From contig NZ_QHJF01000036.1 of the NCBI RefSeq assembly GCF_003259225.1, positions 1 through 53,613 on the forward strand: a stretch of DNA of 53,613 nt, in the 5' to 3' direction. The stretch comes from Marinomonas arctica (GTDB lineage: Bacteria > Pseudomonadota > Gammaproteobacteria > Pseudomonadales > Marinomonadaceae). A program made the position numbers and the translations under genes. The notes below the pieces were generated by a model. That model did no database searches, was not told the DNA's origin, and worked only from the letters and a program-made list of their open reading frames with translations. This document shows, piece after piece, positions 1-8,204 of the stretch. The number at the start of each line of letters is the position of its first letter. Within the stretch, counting starts at the first letter, position 1.

Positions 1-1460
1 AGAAAAAGTGCTGGTCCAGGTGTTCGGAATAAACCGAAACAAGCGTTCGCAATCACCGAAATACGCATTCTCATCTTTTATTTCTTGAATAGATGCTAAA
101 ACCGTTTTATAAATATTACTATAATGACCAGTTATATCTTTAAGCAAAACACTAGAGTATGAGATATCAAAACCATCGGAAAATCGTCTTATAGGCTCTC
201 GTTTCAAAGTAACCTTACTATTATCATGTTTTACTTGGTAACCACATGCCTTCCAACTCTCATCACTCAACCATTGCAATCTCTTTTTTTCAAAAAGCCC
301 CATACCCATTGAATGAGCAAGCATCAGAGTCCTTGGATCAGTTCTATAACATTTATTTAAAGTATACTTAGGAGTTATATCAGACTCTTCAGGCTCATCA
401 AAAATACTCTGAAATATATCACCAGAGATATAAACACTTTCACGTGTAGAAACATTTAATAAACCTATAAAACTTTCTGGAAAATCTTGACTTTCATCTA
501 AAAAAGAATAATCGAAAGCATATAAATCAGGATGGTTTTTCTTAATATGTTCAGCAAGTCTAAAATAAACACCTGAAACATCTATTCCGCGATAAAAAGT
601 CTCATAATCATAATTATAAAAATCACAAAGGTACCTATATGTACCTGAGTTTATATCACCTTTCCCTCCCCATCCATGGATACACCAGAGCCTTTTTTGC
701 CAATGTATTTGCTTTTTAACTTGCATAAAATCAAAGAATGAAGGTATTCTTTCTCTTAAATTTTTAGCTAAAATTTTATTATGACAAGTAAAAAGAATCC
801 TTGATTCATCTGATGATAAATAGACTTCCTTTAGTTTATGAAGTAATAGCTCAGTCTTCCCAGTTCCTGATAGCCCTTGCATTCTTATCACAGGATCTTT
901 AGATTTATCGTAGATAAAATTAGTTTGGTCAACATCAAAAAGCATTATTTTATTTTTGACTATATCAAGAAGATTATCTTTCTCTTCAATATCAATTTTC
1001 TTGACATCATTTATACTACCTGTAACAAGAGAAATTATAAGTTCTATTTTTCTTTTTTCATTTAGATCATCAACCTTATTATTTCGCATCAATTCATCAA
1101 TGCTAGTTACTTCAGAATAATCAACTTCTACAGAAACTTCTTTCCTCCATTTTTTTGGACGCCCTATTTTTTCCTTGTATTCAAAATTATCTGAAATAAC
1201 ACCTAAATCTTCACAAAAATCATCACAAAAATCATCAAAACTTTCTTCATCACCTAAATTTATAAAACAAATTTTATATCCAGGTGAAAGAACAACAACA
1301 ACATCATCAAATTCATATTCATATTTTCTATCGAGAGATGGAGTATCAACCAAAAAAAAACTTGAGAGAGATTTTTTTTAGACCATACCCTATAGTCTTT
1401 AACTATATTCCTTTTTATTTCCGACTCTTCCAAACCAACATAAACACTTTCGCTTAACAT
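1..1460 (-). pseudogene. Superfamily-I-type ATPase/helicase, frameshifted and cut by the window edge
   Basis: Translating the minus strand gives one open frame of about 457 codons from near 1373 to position 1, where the gene leaves the window. It carries a Walker A motif GLSGTGKT (plus strand about 861-888) and a Walker B-like FLDESQDF (about 481-505), followed by VYISGD and later CYRTDPRTL. This order is typical of UvrD/Rep-like or DUF2075-like ATPases. The N-terminal 25 or so residues (MLSESVYVGL...) start at 1460 behind an AAAGGA ribosome site but lie in another frame. One extra base in the A8 run at 1372-1379 or the T9 run at 1352-1360 (minus-strand A and T) would join the frames. It lies just downstream of the relaxase gene on the same strand, so it is cargo or an accessory of the mobile element. 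The slip may be a real inactivation, phase variation or an assembly error. Its precise family is uncertain. Confidence 0.7.
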
Positions 1461-1522
1461 AGAAACATCCTTTCACCAATAGAATTGAAAAAGCCAATTC
1501 TAAATAAAATTTTCTTTAAAAA

Positions 1523-3997
1523 TTAAATATCGGCAGCCATATAATTTAGATCTTTTTCTTTCTCTATAGCTAGAATTTTAAATTTAGCATCACTTACAAA
1601 ATCAGAAACATATAAAAAAGAATGATCATATGTATATATATGAGACTTATCTTTATGCCTACTCATAGCAACATACATATTAGCTCTATCCATCACTTTT
1701 GTATGGTAAACAAATGTATTTCCATCGACTGTTGTGCCCTGCGAACTGTATACTGTCAGCGCATATGCATGACACAAGTTCGTCCCTTTTTCATCCGCAT
1801 ATTCTGAGGATAAAAAGCTCACTTTACGGCCATCATCCGCTCTTATTGAAAACTCTACATCTTCGCTTTCAACAATTCGAATAGACTCTATAGTTCCTAA
1901 CGTACCATTAGTTACACCAAGTTTTCTATAATCATTACGACAAAACTTAATACGGTCACCTTTAGAAAACTCAGTTTTAAACGACTTGTCAGCCACGCTA
2001 CACGAAAGCGAAATATTTTCCTGGCCTACTCGCCCTTCTGATATGTGAATATCCCTAATTGCTTTACTAATTTCTTGAACATCAGTCCATCGCTGTGCAA
2101 TGACAAGAGAGGCTTTTTCAGGGTTGGCTTTTTGATACTTATGCCAATCATCCACTAACGCTTTTTTAGTATTTTCTGCATTCTCGTGAAAATGAAGACA
2201 TCCTTTCTCATCAAGCGTTTTAAGTGCCTTTTCTGCTTTTCCGTCCCTTAGATCTGCCACCACCTCACGAGCCCACGCTGTTCGTTGCCTGCGTATATTT
2301 TCAATACGCTGTGTACCAATTACTTCAGGATTTGATAGATAGCGCAGTGACCCACCTCTATTGATCGCATCAAGCTGCTTGTCTTCACCAGTAAGGATCA
2401 ATTTACACTGAGCCTGATAAGCACAGTGCGTTAGCTTTTGTAGATCAGTACTCGGTAATTGACCAGCTTCATCAACAACTAAAACTCCCGTAGATGATAG
2501 AGGGTTAGTGCCATTCGTGATTTTATTAATCAGTGAGGCGACTGTTACTGATTGAATACCTGTCTCTTCTTGAAGGTTATCTGCCGCCTTTTTTGCAATA
2601 CTGGCACCTAAAACCTTGTAACCCCTCTCATTATAGGCATGTCTTGCTGCTAACATTAAGGTCGTTTTTCCTGCACCAGCAGAGCCTTGCACAATCGAAA
2701 TATCAGGCCCGTTTAGAGCATTGTATACAGCTTCTATTTGCTCATCATCAAAAGGGAAAACGAGCTCCGACTCAGCCTTTTTCAAAGCTCTTTGAATTTC
2801 AGGCTCAGATAGGCTTTTAGTAAAACGACGCGATAAATCACGTGCGGTTTGTATCATCATGCGCTCACAATTTAAAACCGATTTAGTAGTGTATTGAGGT
2901 TCAAACGGATTTTCTGCACTTAACTCTACAACCTCCTGATCTCTGATCAATCGCTTAACGTTTTTCTCGCACTCAGCAGCGTTACTTCCGCTCTGAACGG
3001 ATTGAATAGCTGTTTGATAAAATAGGTCTTGAGGCCTAAAAGTCGCCTTTTTGTCAGTAATTGAATACAGAATTTGATCGTCTTCTGGCAATTCAGCATC
3101 CAAAAGAGCTTCAGCTTGTATAGACTGTAGAGTCTCAGTATGAAAGCCCATACTATCCATTTCACTTTGCCAACTTTTTAACAATGCTTGATGATCAACT
3201 AACCCTTTCTCTTTTCGGGTATCCAGTTTTATTAAATCTCCCGCTTTGCTAGCACTACTATCGACTCCCTGTTTTTTTAGCTCCTCACGAATAGATTTTG
3301 ATCTTTTTGAAAAATGCTCGCACAGCTCTTTATCAACACCACTGACATGAAATGAATCCTCATCTCTTTCAATCTGAAAGCCTAGCTGTTTCATCTGTGC
3401 TGCTAATTCCGCTCGATATAACGCACCCGCCGCTTTTTGCCATTGATAAATTTTGCGGGACTCAACACTACCCCAACTATCATCTGCTCGTGGTGCTACA
3501 TTACAGATCACAGCGTGTGTATGTAATTGCGGGTCTTGCTCTCTCGACGTGCAATGATTAAAAGTTGCAGCAACTAACCCAGCCGTGCGCTCTAAAGTCT
3601 CTCCAGCCTTTCCTCGTCTCGTAAAAGCTGCATAACGCTCTAATGCATCAATACCGCGCTTGGCAGCTATTGTTTGAGCTTCCTGCACTTTAGTTCTTAA
3701 CTCATCATCAGCTCTAGCCCACACAACAGAGACCGACTTAGGCGCGCTAAACGTGCAATCCCACCCTAATCGACGTTTATCTGAATATGCATTTTGAACA
3801 AGAGGAGCGCCCGAAGGCGCACCTCCATTGATCAAAGCCTCTAAGGACTCCTTTTCTACGGTTTTACCATGCAACTTCAGACTACGACACCCTAGCCCAT
3901 AAAATTCGCCAGGTGGTTCTCCTGAGCCGAGGTAGTAGTCCTCGGCTGCGAGGTTGGTATAGTATGAAATCGTTCGGATTGGAGAGATCGTAAGCAT
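1523..3997 (-). CDS. MobF-family conjugative relaxase-helicase (TraI/TrwC-like)
   Basis: This 824-residue protein would nick DNA at oriT, stay bound to the 5' end through a tyrosine and unwind the transferred strand. The N-terminal relaxase domain has candidate catalytic tyrosines at 12-13 and 21-22 and the metal-binding histidine triad (H148, then DPQLHTH with H159 and H161). The C-terminal half is a RecD/TraA-like helicase with Walker A GSAGAGKTT (about 438-446) and Walker B VVDEAGQL (about 507-514). It is nearer in size to TrwC of R388 (966 residues) than to TraI of F (1756), and short of both. Its ATG overlaps the stop of the coupling-protein gene by one base (TAATG), which suggests translational coupling. 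The relaxase and helicase calls are firm; the plasmid or element group cannot be named from this sequence. Confidence 0.93.
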   Translation of the reverse strand: MLTISPIRTISYYTNLAAEDYYLGSGEPPGEFYGLGCRSLKLHGKTVEKESLEALINGGAPSGAPLVQNAYSDKRRLGWDCTFSAPKSVSVVWARADDELRTKVQEAQTIAAKRGIDALERYAAFTRRGKAGETLERTAGLVAATFNHCTSREQDPQLHTHAVICNVAPRADDSWGSVESRKIYQWQKAAGALYRAELAAQMKQLGFQIERDEDSFHVSGVDKELCEHFSKRSKSIREELKKQGVDSSASKAGDLIKLDTRKEKGLVDHQALLKSWQSEMDSMGFHTETLQSIQAEALLDAELPEDDQILYSITDKKATFRPQDLFYQTAIQSVQSGSNAAECEKNVKRLIRDQEVVELSAENPFEPQYTTKSVLNCERMMIQTARDLSRRFTKSLSEPEIQRALKKAESELVFPFDDEQIEAVYNALNGPDISIVQGSAGAGKTTLMLAARHAYNERGYKVLGASIAKKAADNLQEETGIQSVTVASLINKITNGTNPLSSTGVLVVDEAGQLPSTDLQKLTHCAYQAQCKLILTGEDKQLDAINRGGSLRYLSNPEVIGTQRIENIRRQRTAWAREVVADLRDGKAEKALKTLDEKGCLHFHENAENTKKALVDDWHKYQKANPEKASLVIAQRWTDVQEISKAIRDIHISEGRVGQENISLSCSVADKSFKTEFSKGDRIKFCRNDYRKLGVTNGTLGTIESIRIVESEDVEFSIRADDGRKVSFLSSEYADEKGTNLCHAYALTVYSSQGTTVDGNTFVYHTKVMDRANMYVAMSRHKDKSHIYTYDHSFLYVSDFVSDAKFKILAIEKEKDLNYMAADI

Positions 3998-5718
3998 TAT
4001 GAGCGCCCTCCAAACAATTTATTTGTAGGTTGACTCTCTTTTTTTGGACGTTCAGTTAACCATTTAGCAGGAACGTGCTCCTCCGCAATAGTTTTTTTCT
4101 TATAAAGCGGCCATTGCAAACGAAATACACCTTCCCAACTTGGCACCATAAGATAGCCTATAACACCTTTTTTGGTTGGCATTTCAATGTGAGTTAAATC
4201 ATGTTCACTAACAACAGGTTCACTAGACCGCTGCCATGTTTTTTCTTTACCAACCTGTGATGGCCGCTCAACAATGCGATCACCGAGCATATTGGAAACA
4301 TATTCAGATTCTCCCCCTGCACTACCTACGCGCATAGCAACCACAACAGAAAATAGGTTTAAAATCGTATCAGCATCATTTTGATAATTTTTCTTGATCT
4401 GTGAAATTGATTGAGTTCCAAAAACAGCTCGTCCGCCACGCGCTCGCGCTAACTCCAGCCACATTTTAATACTCGGGTTTGGTGGAAGGTTTGCCATTTC
4501 ATCAATAAACAACCAAGTATCTCGAACATTTCTCATGGGTTGAGATAAAAAGTGCTTTGTCATCAGCGACAATAACGCGTTGCACAATGGTGCTCCAATC
4601 GATTTATATCGCGGATCAGACTGCACAATGAGCGTATTTCTTACTTTTTTATGATTGCTATTCACCCACTCTCGAATAGAAAATCTTGGCTTATCGGAAT
4701 CTCGCCACGCTACAGCCAGAGTCTCGATCCAGCTCAGCTCTGCTATTAAATTGACGTAAAAACCTTGGGTTGTTTTAGAACCTTCTACAACAAATGATGC
4801 AGCAATAGGATAATGACGTTGCAATAAAGACAGCATTTCAGATTGGGATAGCTGAATACGTTGCGTAATACTATCCCAGCCCCAAGGTTCTCCCTCTTCC
4901 AAAAGACTCACTAACATCCCAGTAAAAATTAGTTGAGCTCCCTTTATCCACATAGGGTCATTCGAACCGCTATCTGGAATTAAATTACTTGCGACCATTT
5001 CAGCATCATGTTCATTGAGAACATCGTTAGCAATATCCCACATGAATGACCGACCATCCCAAGGTGCAATCAAAATTGTTTTTTTGCTCAAGAAAAAAGA
5101 GGTAAATTCCTTCTTTTCATCATAAATAAAAACCTTGTCGCCTCTATTCATAGCCTGATCTATCATTGGTAAAATAACTGTATTTTTACCTCCACCCGCA
5201 GTACCTAAAACTAAAACATTTGACTGTTCCTCTTTTTTTGTTAGGGAAAAATTTGGATAAATATTAATGCCCCTGCTTTTTCTTCCTGCCTTTTTGAGAG
5301 TCTTTTTTGCCTTTCTCTTAGCAATAGATATCGCTCTTTTCCCTATGTAAAGCCTAGCGCCCTCAACATGTCTACTAAGATCAAGACCGCCTTCTACCCA
5401 AGCTAGTTTTTTTGTTAATTTATAAGAAACCAGCAATGAAAATAATAATGGAATTATTAAATGAAGGTAGAAATGTGTTACTAACCTTTCTCTTTCTAAC
5501 CAATCCCAATAGTTATTCCAATCGTAGCCAGAGCCACCTAATACTAATTTTTTAAATAAACTAACAAAGTATTTTGAGTACTCTAAAATCCCCCCCCACC
5601 ACGTTAGCCAATTCCATGTGAGCCATATAGAACCCAAAAATAAAAATATAAAAATAATTCCAAATAATAGAAAAATCGAATTCCAATCCTGTGTTTTTTC
5701 GTTTGGTGTAGTTCTCAT
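3997..5718 (-). CDS. Type IV coupling protein (VirD4/TraD/TrwB family ATPase)
   Basis: This inner-membrane ATPase of 573 residues links the relaxosome to a type IV secretion channel. Two hydrophobic segments near residues 15-37 and 82-100 fit the N-terminal membrane anchor of the family. The cytosolic part has Walker A GTAGGGKNT (about 172-180, with Asn where many homologues have Ser or Thr), Walker B LFIDEM (about 403-408) and the downstream ARARGGRAVFGTQS segment that is strongly conserved in TrwB/TraD proteins. It follows the ribbon-helix-helix gene after 2 bases and overlaps the relaxase start by one base, so the three genes form one operon. No VirB/Tra channel genes are in the window; the channel would be encoded further left or supplied by another element. 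Confidence 0.9.
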   Translation of the reverse strand: MRTTPNEKTQDWNSIFLLFGIIFIFLFLGSIWLTWNWLTWWGGILEYSKYFVSLFKKLVLGGSGYDWNNYWDWLERERLVTHFYLHLIIPLLFSLLVSYKLTKKLAWVEGGLDLSRHVEGARLYIGKRAISIAKRKAKKTLKKAGRKSRGINIYPNFSLTKKEEQSNVLVLGTAGGGKNTVILPMIDQAMNRGDKVFIYDEKKEFTSFFLSKKTILIAPWDGRSFMWDIANDVLNEHDAEMVASNLIPDSGSNDPMWIKGAQLIFTGMLVSLLEEGEPWGWDSITQRIQLSQSEMLSLLQRHYPIAASFVVEGSKTTQGFYVNLIAELSWIETLAVAWRDSDKPRFSIREWVNSNHKKVRNTLIVQSDPRYKSIGAPLCNALLSLMTKHFLSQPMRNVRDTWLFIDEMANLPPNPSIKMWLELARARGGRAVFGTQSISQIKKNYQNDADTILNLFSVVVAMRVGSAGGESEYVSNMLGDRIVERPSQVGKEKTWQRSSEPVVSEHDLTHIEMPTKKGVIGYLMVPSWEGVFRLQWPLYKKKTIAEEHVPAKWLTERPKKESQPTNKLFGGRS

Positions 5719-5720
5719 TA

Positions 5721-5996
5721 TTAATTACCTCCGCTTAAACGCTGTCTAGCAATCTCACACTCGTGGTCTGATAAGTTTGCTACGGCACAAACAATAGAAA
5801 ACGTTTTGTGAGTGATGCGACGTTCTAGATCTACGAACCGTTGGTCTAGAGATAGCTGTTCGTCATTAGATGAAATGATGGTTCGAATATGCTCCGCTAC
5901 AGACTCATTTTTCTGTTCTGCATCATTCACGATGCGGTTATAATCTGACGTTGAAAAACGTACAGTGATTGCCCTACTTACACTTTTTTTAGACAT
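5721..5996 (-). CDS. Small ribbon-helix-helix protein, probable relaxosome accessory
   Basis: The 91-residue product starts with a short basic strand (SRAITVRFSTSDYNRIV) followed by two predicted helices, the pattern of a ribbon-helix-helix DNA-binding domain. The C-terminal half is helical. Small RHH proteins encoded just ahead of T4CP and relaxase genes (TraM, TrwA and MobC types) bind oriT and often repress their own operon, so that role is inferred here from position. It is the first gene of the RHH-T4CP-relaxase operon. The upstream intergenic stretch (5997-6193) holds inverted repeats that could be its binding sites. I cannot assign it to a named subfamily. Confidence 0.7.
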   Translation of the reverse strand: MSKKSVSRAITVRFSTSDYNRIVNDAEQKNESVAEHIRTIISSNDEQLSLDQRFVDLERRITHKTFSIVCAVANLSDHECEIARQRLSGGN

Positions 5997-6099
5997 AAGA
6001 ATCCCTTGAGCGTGATTTCAATGAAATCCGCTTTAAATAATTGAATTTGTTAAATTTTTAATAATAGAATTATGAAATCAATTCGCTAACTGGAATCAG

Positions 6100-6201
6100 T
6101 TACTCTGTAAGTAACTCAAGCGATAGCTCTGGTTTCAACAAATCACTGGATGCATCGTCAGGTGCGTTGGGGTCTGATAGAAAAACAGTTAATTTATTCA
6201 T
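6100..6201 (-). CDS. Possible 33-residue acidic small ORF overlapping the AlpA-like gene
   Basis: An ATG at 6201 overlaps the stop codon of the AlpA-like gene (ATGAATAA) and has GGAG about eight bases upstream, so it could be translated by coupling. The predicted peptide, which begins MNKLTVFLSDPNAPDD, is acidic and leucine-rich and ends at 6100. I recognise no family. The same stretch on the other strand contains an F-like nic-site candidate, so it may instead be non-coding oriT DNA. Confidence 0.3.
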   Translation of the reverse strand: MNKLTVFLSDPNAPDDASSDLLKPELSLELLTE

Positions 6202-6409
6202 CTTTCAACTCCCCACAATGAGTAATCGTACGACGATCTAAAAAATCCTCTAGATCAGAAACACGATACATTGCTCTACGTCCAATCTTCACATAACGCA
6301 ATCCATAGCGCCCATTGCAAGCCCAGAGACTCAAAGTCTGTGAGCTGACTCCAAGGTATCGCGCTGCTTGCTCACGATTGACCAAACTTGATTTAATTTT
6401 ATTTGTCAC
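6194..6409 (-). CDS. AlpA/excisionase-like helix-turn-helix protein
   Basis: The product is a small MerR/AlpA-type DNA-binding protein. The stretch NREQAARYLGVSSQTLSLW is a clear helix-turn-helix, and KIGRRAMYRVSDLEDFLDRR is the wing and following helix typical of AlpA and excisionase proteins of prophages and islands. Such proteins act as directionality factors or activators of an integrase gene. I chose the GTG at 6409 (71 residues) because AAGGAGA lies about seven bases before it; the longer reading from 6454 has no such site and would add 15 unconserved-looking residues. The gene lies between the mobilization operon and the unknown gene at 6531, and points away from the latter. Confidence 0.75.
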   Translation of the reverse strand: MTNKIKSSLVNREQAARYLGVSSQTLSLWACNGRYGLRYVKIGRRAMYRVSDLEDFLDRRTITHCGELKDE

Positions 6410-6530
6410 AATAACGTCTCCTTCTGGTTGACGGAGATAGATTACGACCAACAACTCAGCTGCGCACTTTTAGAATGTTAAAAAAAAGTGCGCCTGACCA
6501 CATAGCAGCTCAGTGAGGGAATAAATAGGA

Positions 6531-7883
6531 ATGGCAGATTTAACCGAAAACGACCAAATAAAAAACGAACTTATTACAACATTGAACCATATTCGTACCG
6601 ATGACAAAGACGTCTATATAAAAATGAGTGACTATTGCAAAGACTCGGTGGATCGGCTTATAGAATATTGTAATAAATCTGAAAACTTTTCTTTAACTCA
6701 TACTCGCCAAGGAAAATATGAACCTTTTCTAAAAAGGCTAAAAAATGAAATTAAAAAAGTGATATTAGGGATAGAGAGAACTTATCTGACTTTCCATGAT
6801 GAAAACCGTCAATACATGGATATAACAATGTTAAAATGGATACAAATTAAAATCGATGCCCCCGATTTTTTGACCATATCCTATTGGTCAAAACAAGATA
6901 ATGAAGAGCTATACAGCATAGAAAGATATATAGATATATTTACGGATCAACTAAAGTCAAAATCAACAGAAAATTTGATAAAGATAATTTTTCAAGATCT
7001 AAGAATATTAAAGTTTTTAATTATAGATACTTACGATGTAATAAATAAGTTTAATTTCTTATCTCGAATCAACTCATCAGGAAAAATACAGCTCTCCGCC
7101 AACGCTACTCAAAACAGACAAGAATCCCTCAATCATAAGCTAAAAAAATTTGAACTATGTAAGTACTGCTACAGAACATCAGCAGGTAATGAGGTTTGTG
7201 ATCTTCACAAAACTAGTCACTATGATGGAAATAAGAATTATACAATGGCGCGAAAGGTCTTTAGCTCATTGGAAGGTAAAGAAGGGGAAATAAATGAAGA
7301 TCTCAAGGAAGCCTTAGAGGAATATAAATCGCTGAGAAAGGCAGTCGGTTTTAAAGAGTTTCAGTTAATTGGAATTAATACTCCCATTGATAAAATCATT
7401 GGTATTTCATTCCAAGTTAATGAAGGCATAATTTTTATAGTTGACTCTTTACTTTATGGAGATTGGGATAAAACCGGTAAGCCTATCTTGTTGAAATTTG
7501 TGAGTTCTCTAGCTCACCTAAAAGAAACTCTTAGTCAAATCATCGCAAATTCAGTATCTTTTGAAGATGTCACAAAGAAGCTCTATTCAGTGGACGGACT
7601 GCACAATACTTACGAAACTTCACTTCACCCTTACTGGTTGCTACAGGCTCTCAATATCGAAAACCTCGTGCTCCAAGTTGCAAATACGAAAAAATTAGAA
7701 AGAAACGAAAGGGATAAGCGTTACTACTCAAAACACACAGAACAAAAAATGACCTATATTGATATAGTAAAGTCCGAAATCAGTGAAGGATATATGGAAC
7801 TAAAACCCAGCCAAACAATAAAAAGTAAAGCTTCAAATGTACGCAAACGGATCAACACTTACAAAGACTCAATAGAGATGTAG
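6531..7883 (+). CDS. Uncharacterised 450-residue protein next to the tRNA end of the island
   Basis: I do not recognise this protein. It is charged and rich in Lys, Glu, Asn and Ile, with no signal peptide or membrane segment, and looks largely helical in its first 200 residues. Near residue 210 it has CKYCYR...CDLH, spacing that would suit a small zinc-binding ribbon. The second half contains a more strand-rich stretch (GIIFIVDSLLYGDWD). None of the R...HxxR...Y signature of tyrosine recombinases or serine-recombinase motifs is visible, although an integrase is what usually lies at this position beside a tRNA. It is the only plus-strand gene of the element and ends about 75 bases before the tRNA 3' end, with a hairpin terminator between. 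AT content matches the rest of the island, so it is probably cargo or an island-specific function. Confidence 0.75.
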   Translation: MADLTENDQIKNELITTLNHIRTDDKDVYIKMSDYCKDSVDRLIEYCNKSENFSLTHTRQGKYEPFLKRLKNEIKKVILGIERTYLTFHDENRQYMDITMLKWIQIKIDAPDFLTISYWSKQDNEELYSIERYIDIFTDQLKSKSTENLIKIIFQDLRILKFLIIDTYDVINKFNFLSRINSSGKIQLSANATQNRQESLNHKLKKFELCKYCYRTSAGNEVCDLHKTSHYDGNKNYTMARKVFSSLEGKEGEINEDLKEALEEYKSLRKAVGFKEFQLIGINTPIDKIIGISFQVNEGIIFIVDSLLYGDWDKTGKPILLKFVSSLAHLKETLSQIIANSVSFEDVTKKLYSVDGLHNTYETSLHPYWLLQALNIENLVLQVANTKKLERNERDKRYYSKHTEQKMTYIDIVKSEISEGYMELKPSQTIKSKASNVRKRINTYKDSIEM

Positions 7884-7897
7884 CACCCATGTAGCAC
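7878..7897. repeat. Pair of ATGTAGCAC direct repeats
   Basis: ATGTAGCAC occurs at 7878-7886 and again at 7889-7897, two bases apart, overlapping the stop codon of the unknown gene. Closely spaced direct repeats just inside a tRNA-borne element boundary are often arm-type binding sites of an integrase or excisionase; that role is inferred only. Confidence 0.5.
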
Positions 7898-7911
7898 GAA
7901 CAATAAAAAAA

Positions 7912-7945
7912 CCCCGATAAGTCAGTCTTCACCAACCTATCGGGG
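7912..7945. terminator. Bidirectional hairpin terminator between island gene and tRNA
   Basis: CCCCGATA (7912-7919) and TATCGGGG (7938-7945) form a perfect 8-bp stem. The hairpin is preceded by an A-run and followed by CTTATTTT, so it can end transcription of the plus-strand unknown gene and of the minus-strand tRNA. Confidence 0.75.
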
Positions 7946-7956
7946 CTTATTTTATA

Positions 7957-8033
7957 TGGTGGGCCTGCCCAGACTTGAACTGGGGACCTGCCGATTATGA
8001 GTCGGATGCTCTAACCAACTGAGCTACAGGCCC
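7957..8033 (-). tRNA. tRNA-Ile2 (anticodon CAU, presumed lysidine-modified)
   Basis: The minus strand folds into a full 77-nt cloverleaf with encoded CCA: acceptor GGGCCTG/CAGGCCC, D-stem GCTC/GAGC, anticodon loop CTCATAA and T-stem CCCAG/CTGGG with TTCAAGT loop. CAU could be Met or Ile2. The C4-G69 and C5-G68 pairs and the non-Watson-Crick 27-43 position match determinants known for TilS recognition of tRNA-Ile2, and differ from elongator tRNA-Met (U4, A5). The mobile element lies directly against its 3' end, a common tyrosine-integrase target. Confidence 0.9.
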
Positions 8034-8047
8034 TAAAAGCGTTGCAG

Positions 8048-8076
8048 ATTATATCGACATGATCGCCGCTTGCCAA
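8048..8076 (-). promoter_or_regulatory. Sigma-70 promoter of the tRNA gene
   Basis: On the minus strand TTGGCA (8071-8076) and TATAAT (8048-8053) are exactly 17 bases apart, and the -10 box lies 14 bases before the tRNA 5' end. This is a near-consensus promoter in the right place for a stable RNA gene. Confidence 0.8.
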
Positions 8077-8204
8077 GAAGTCGATGCCATTTATATGTAA
8101 TAATTTTTCGAAAGTGGTTGATTATCTGACGTTTTTTCAACCAATCACTTTGTCTATCTACTACACCACTGTCTTCAACTCGGCTTTTGATTCGCTCTTA
8201 CTTA

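Noticed and set aside
5490..7950. Integrase or recombinase gene near the tRNA
   Set aside because: No R...HxxR...Y tyrosine-recombinase pattern and no serine-recombinase motif is present in any frame that I read; the AlpA-like and unknown proteins do not fit.
7957..8033. Elongator tRNA-Met
   Set aside because: The CAU anticodon fits, but the acceptor stem has C4-G69 and C5-G68, as in tRNA-Ile2, instead of the U4/A5 of elongator tRNA-Met.
8100..8160. Imperfect inverted repeat AAAGTGGTTGATT...AACCAATCACTTT
   Set aside because: Two mismatches and no T-run in a position to end the hydrolase transcript; too weak to call a terminator or operator.
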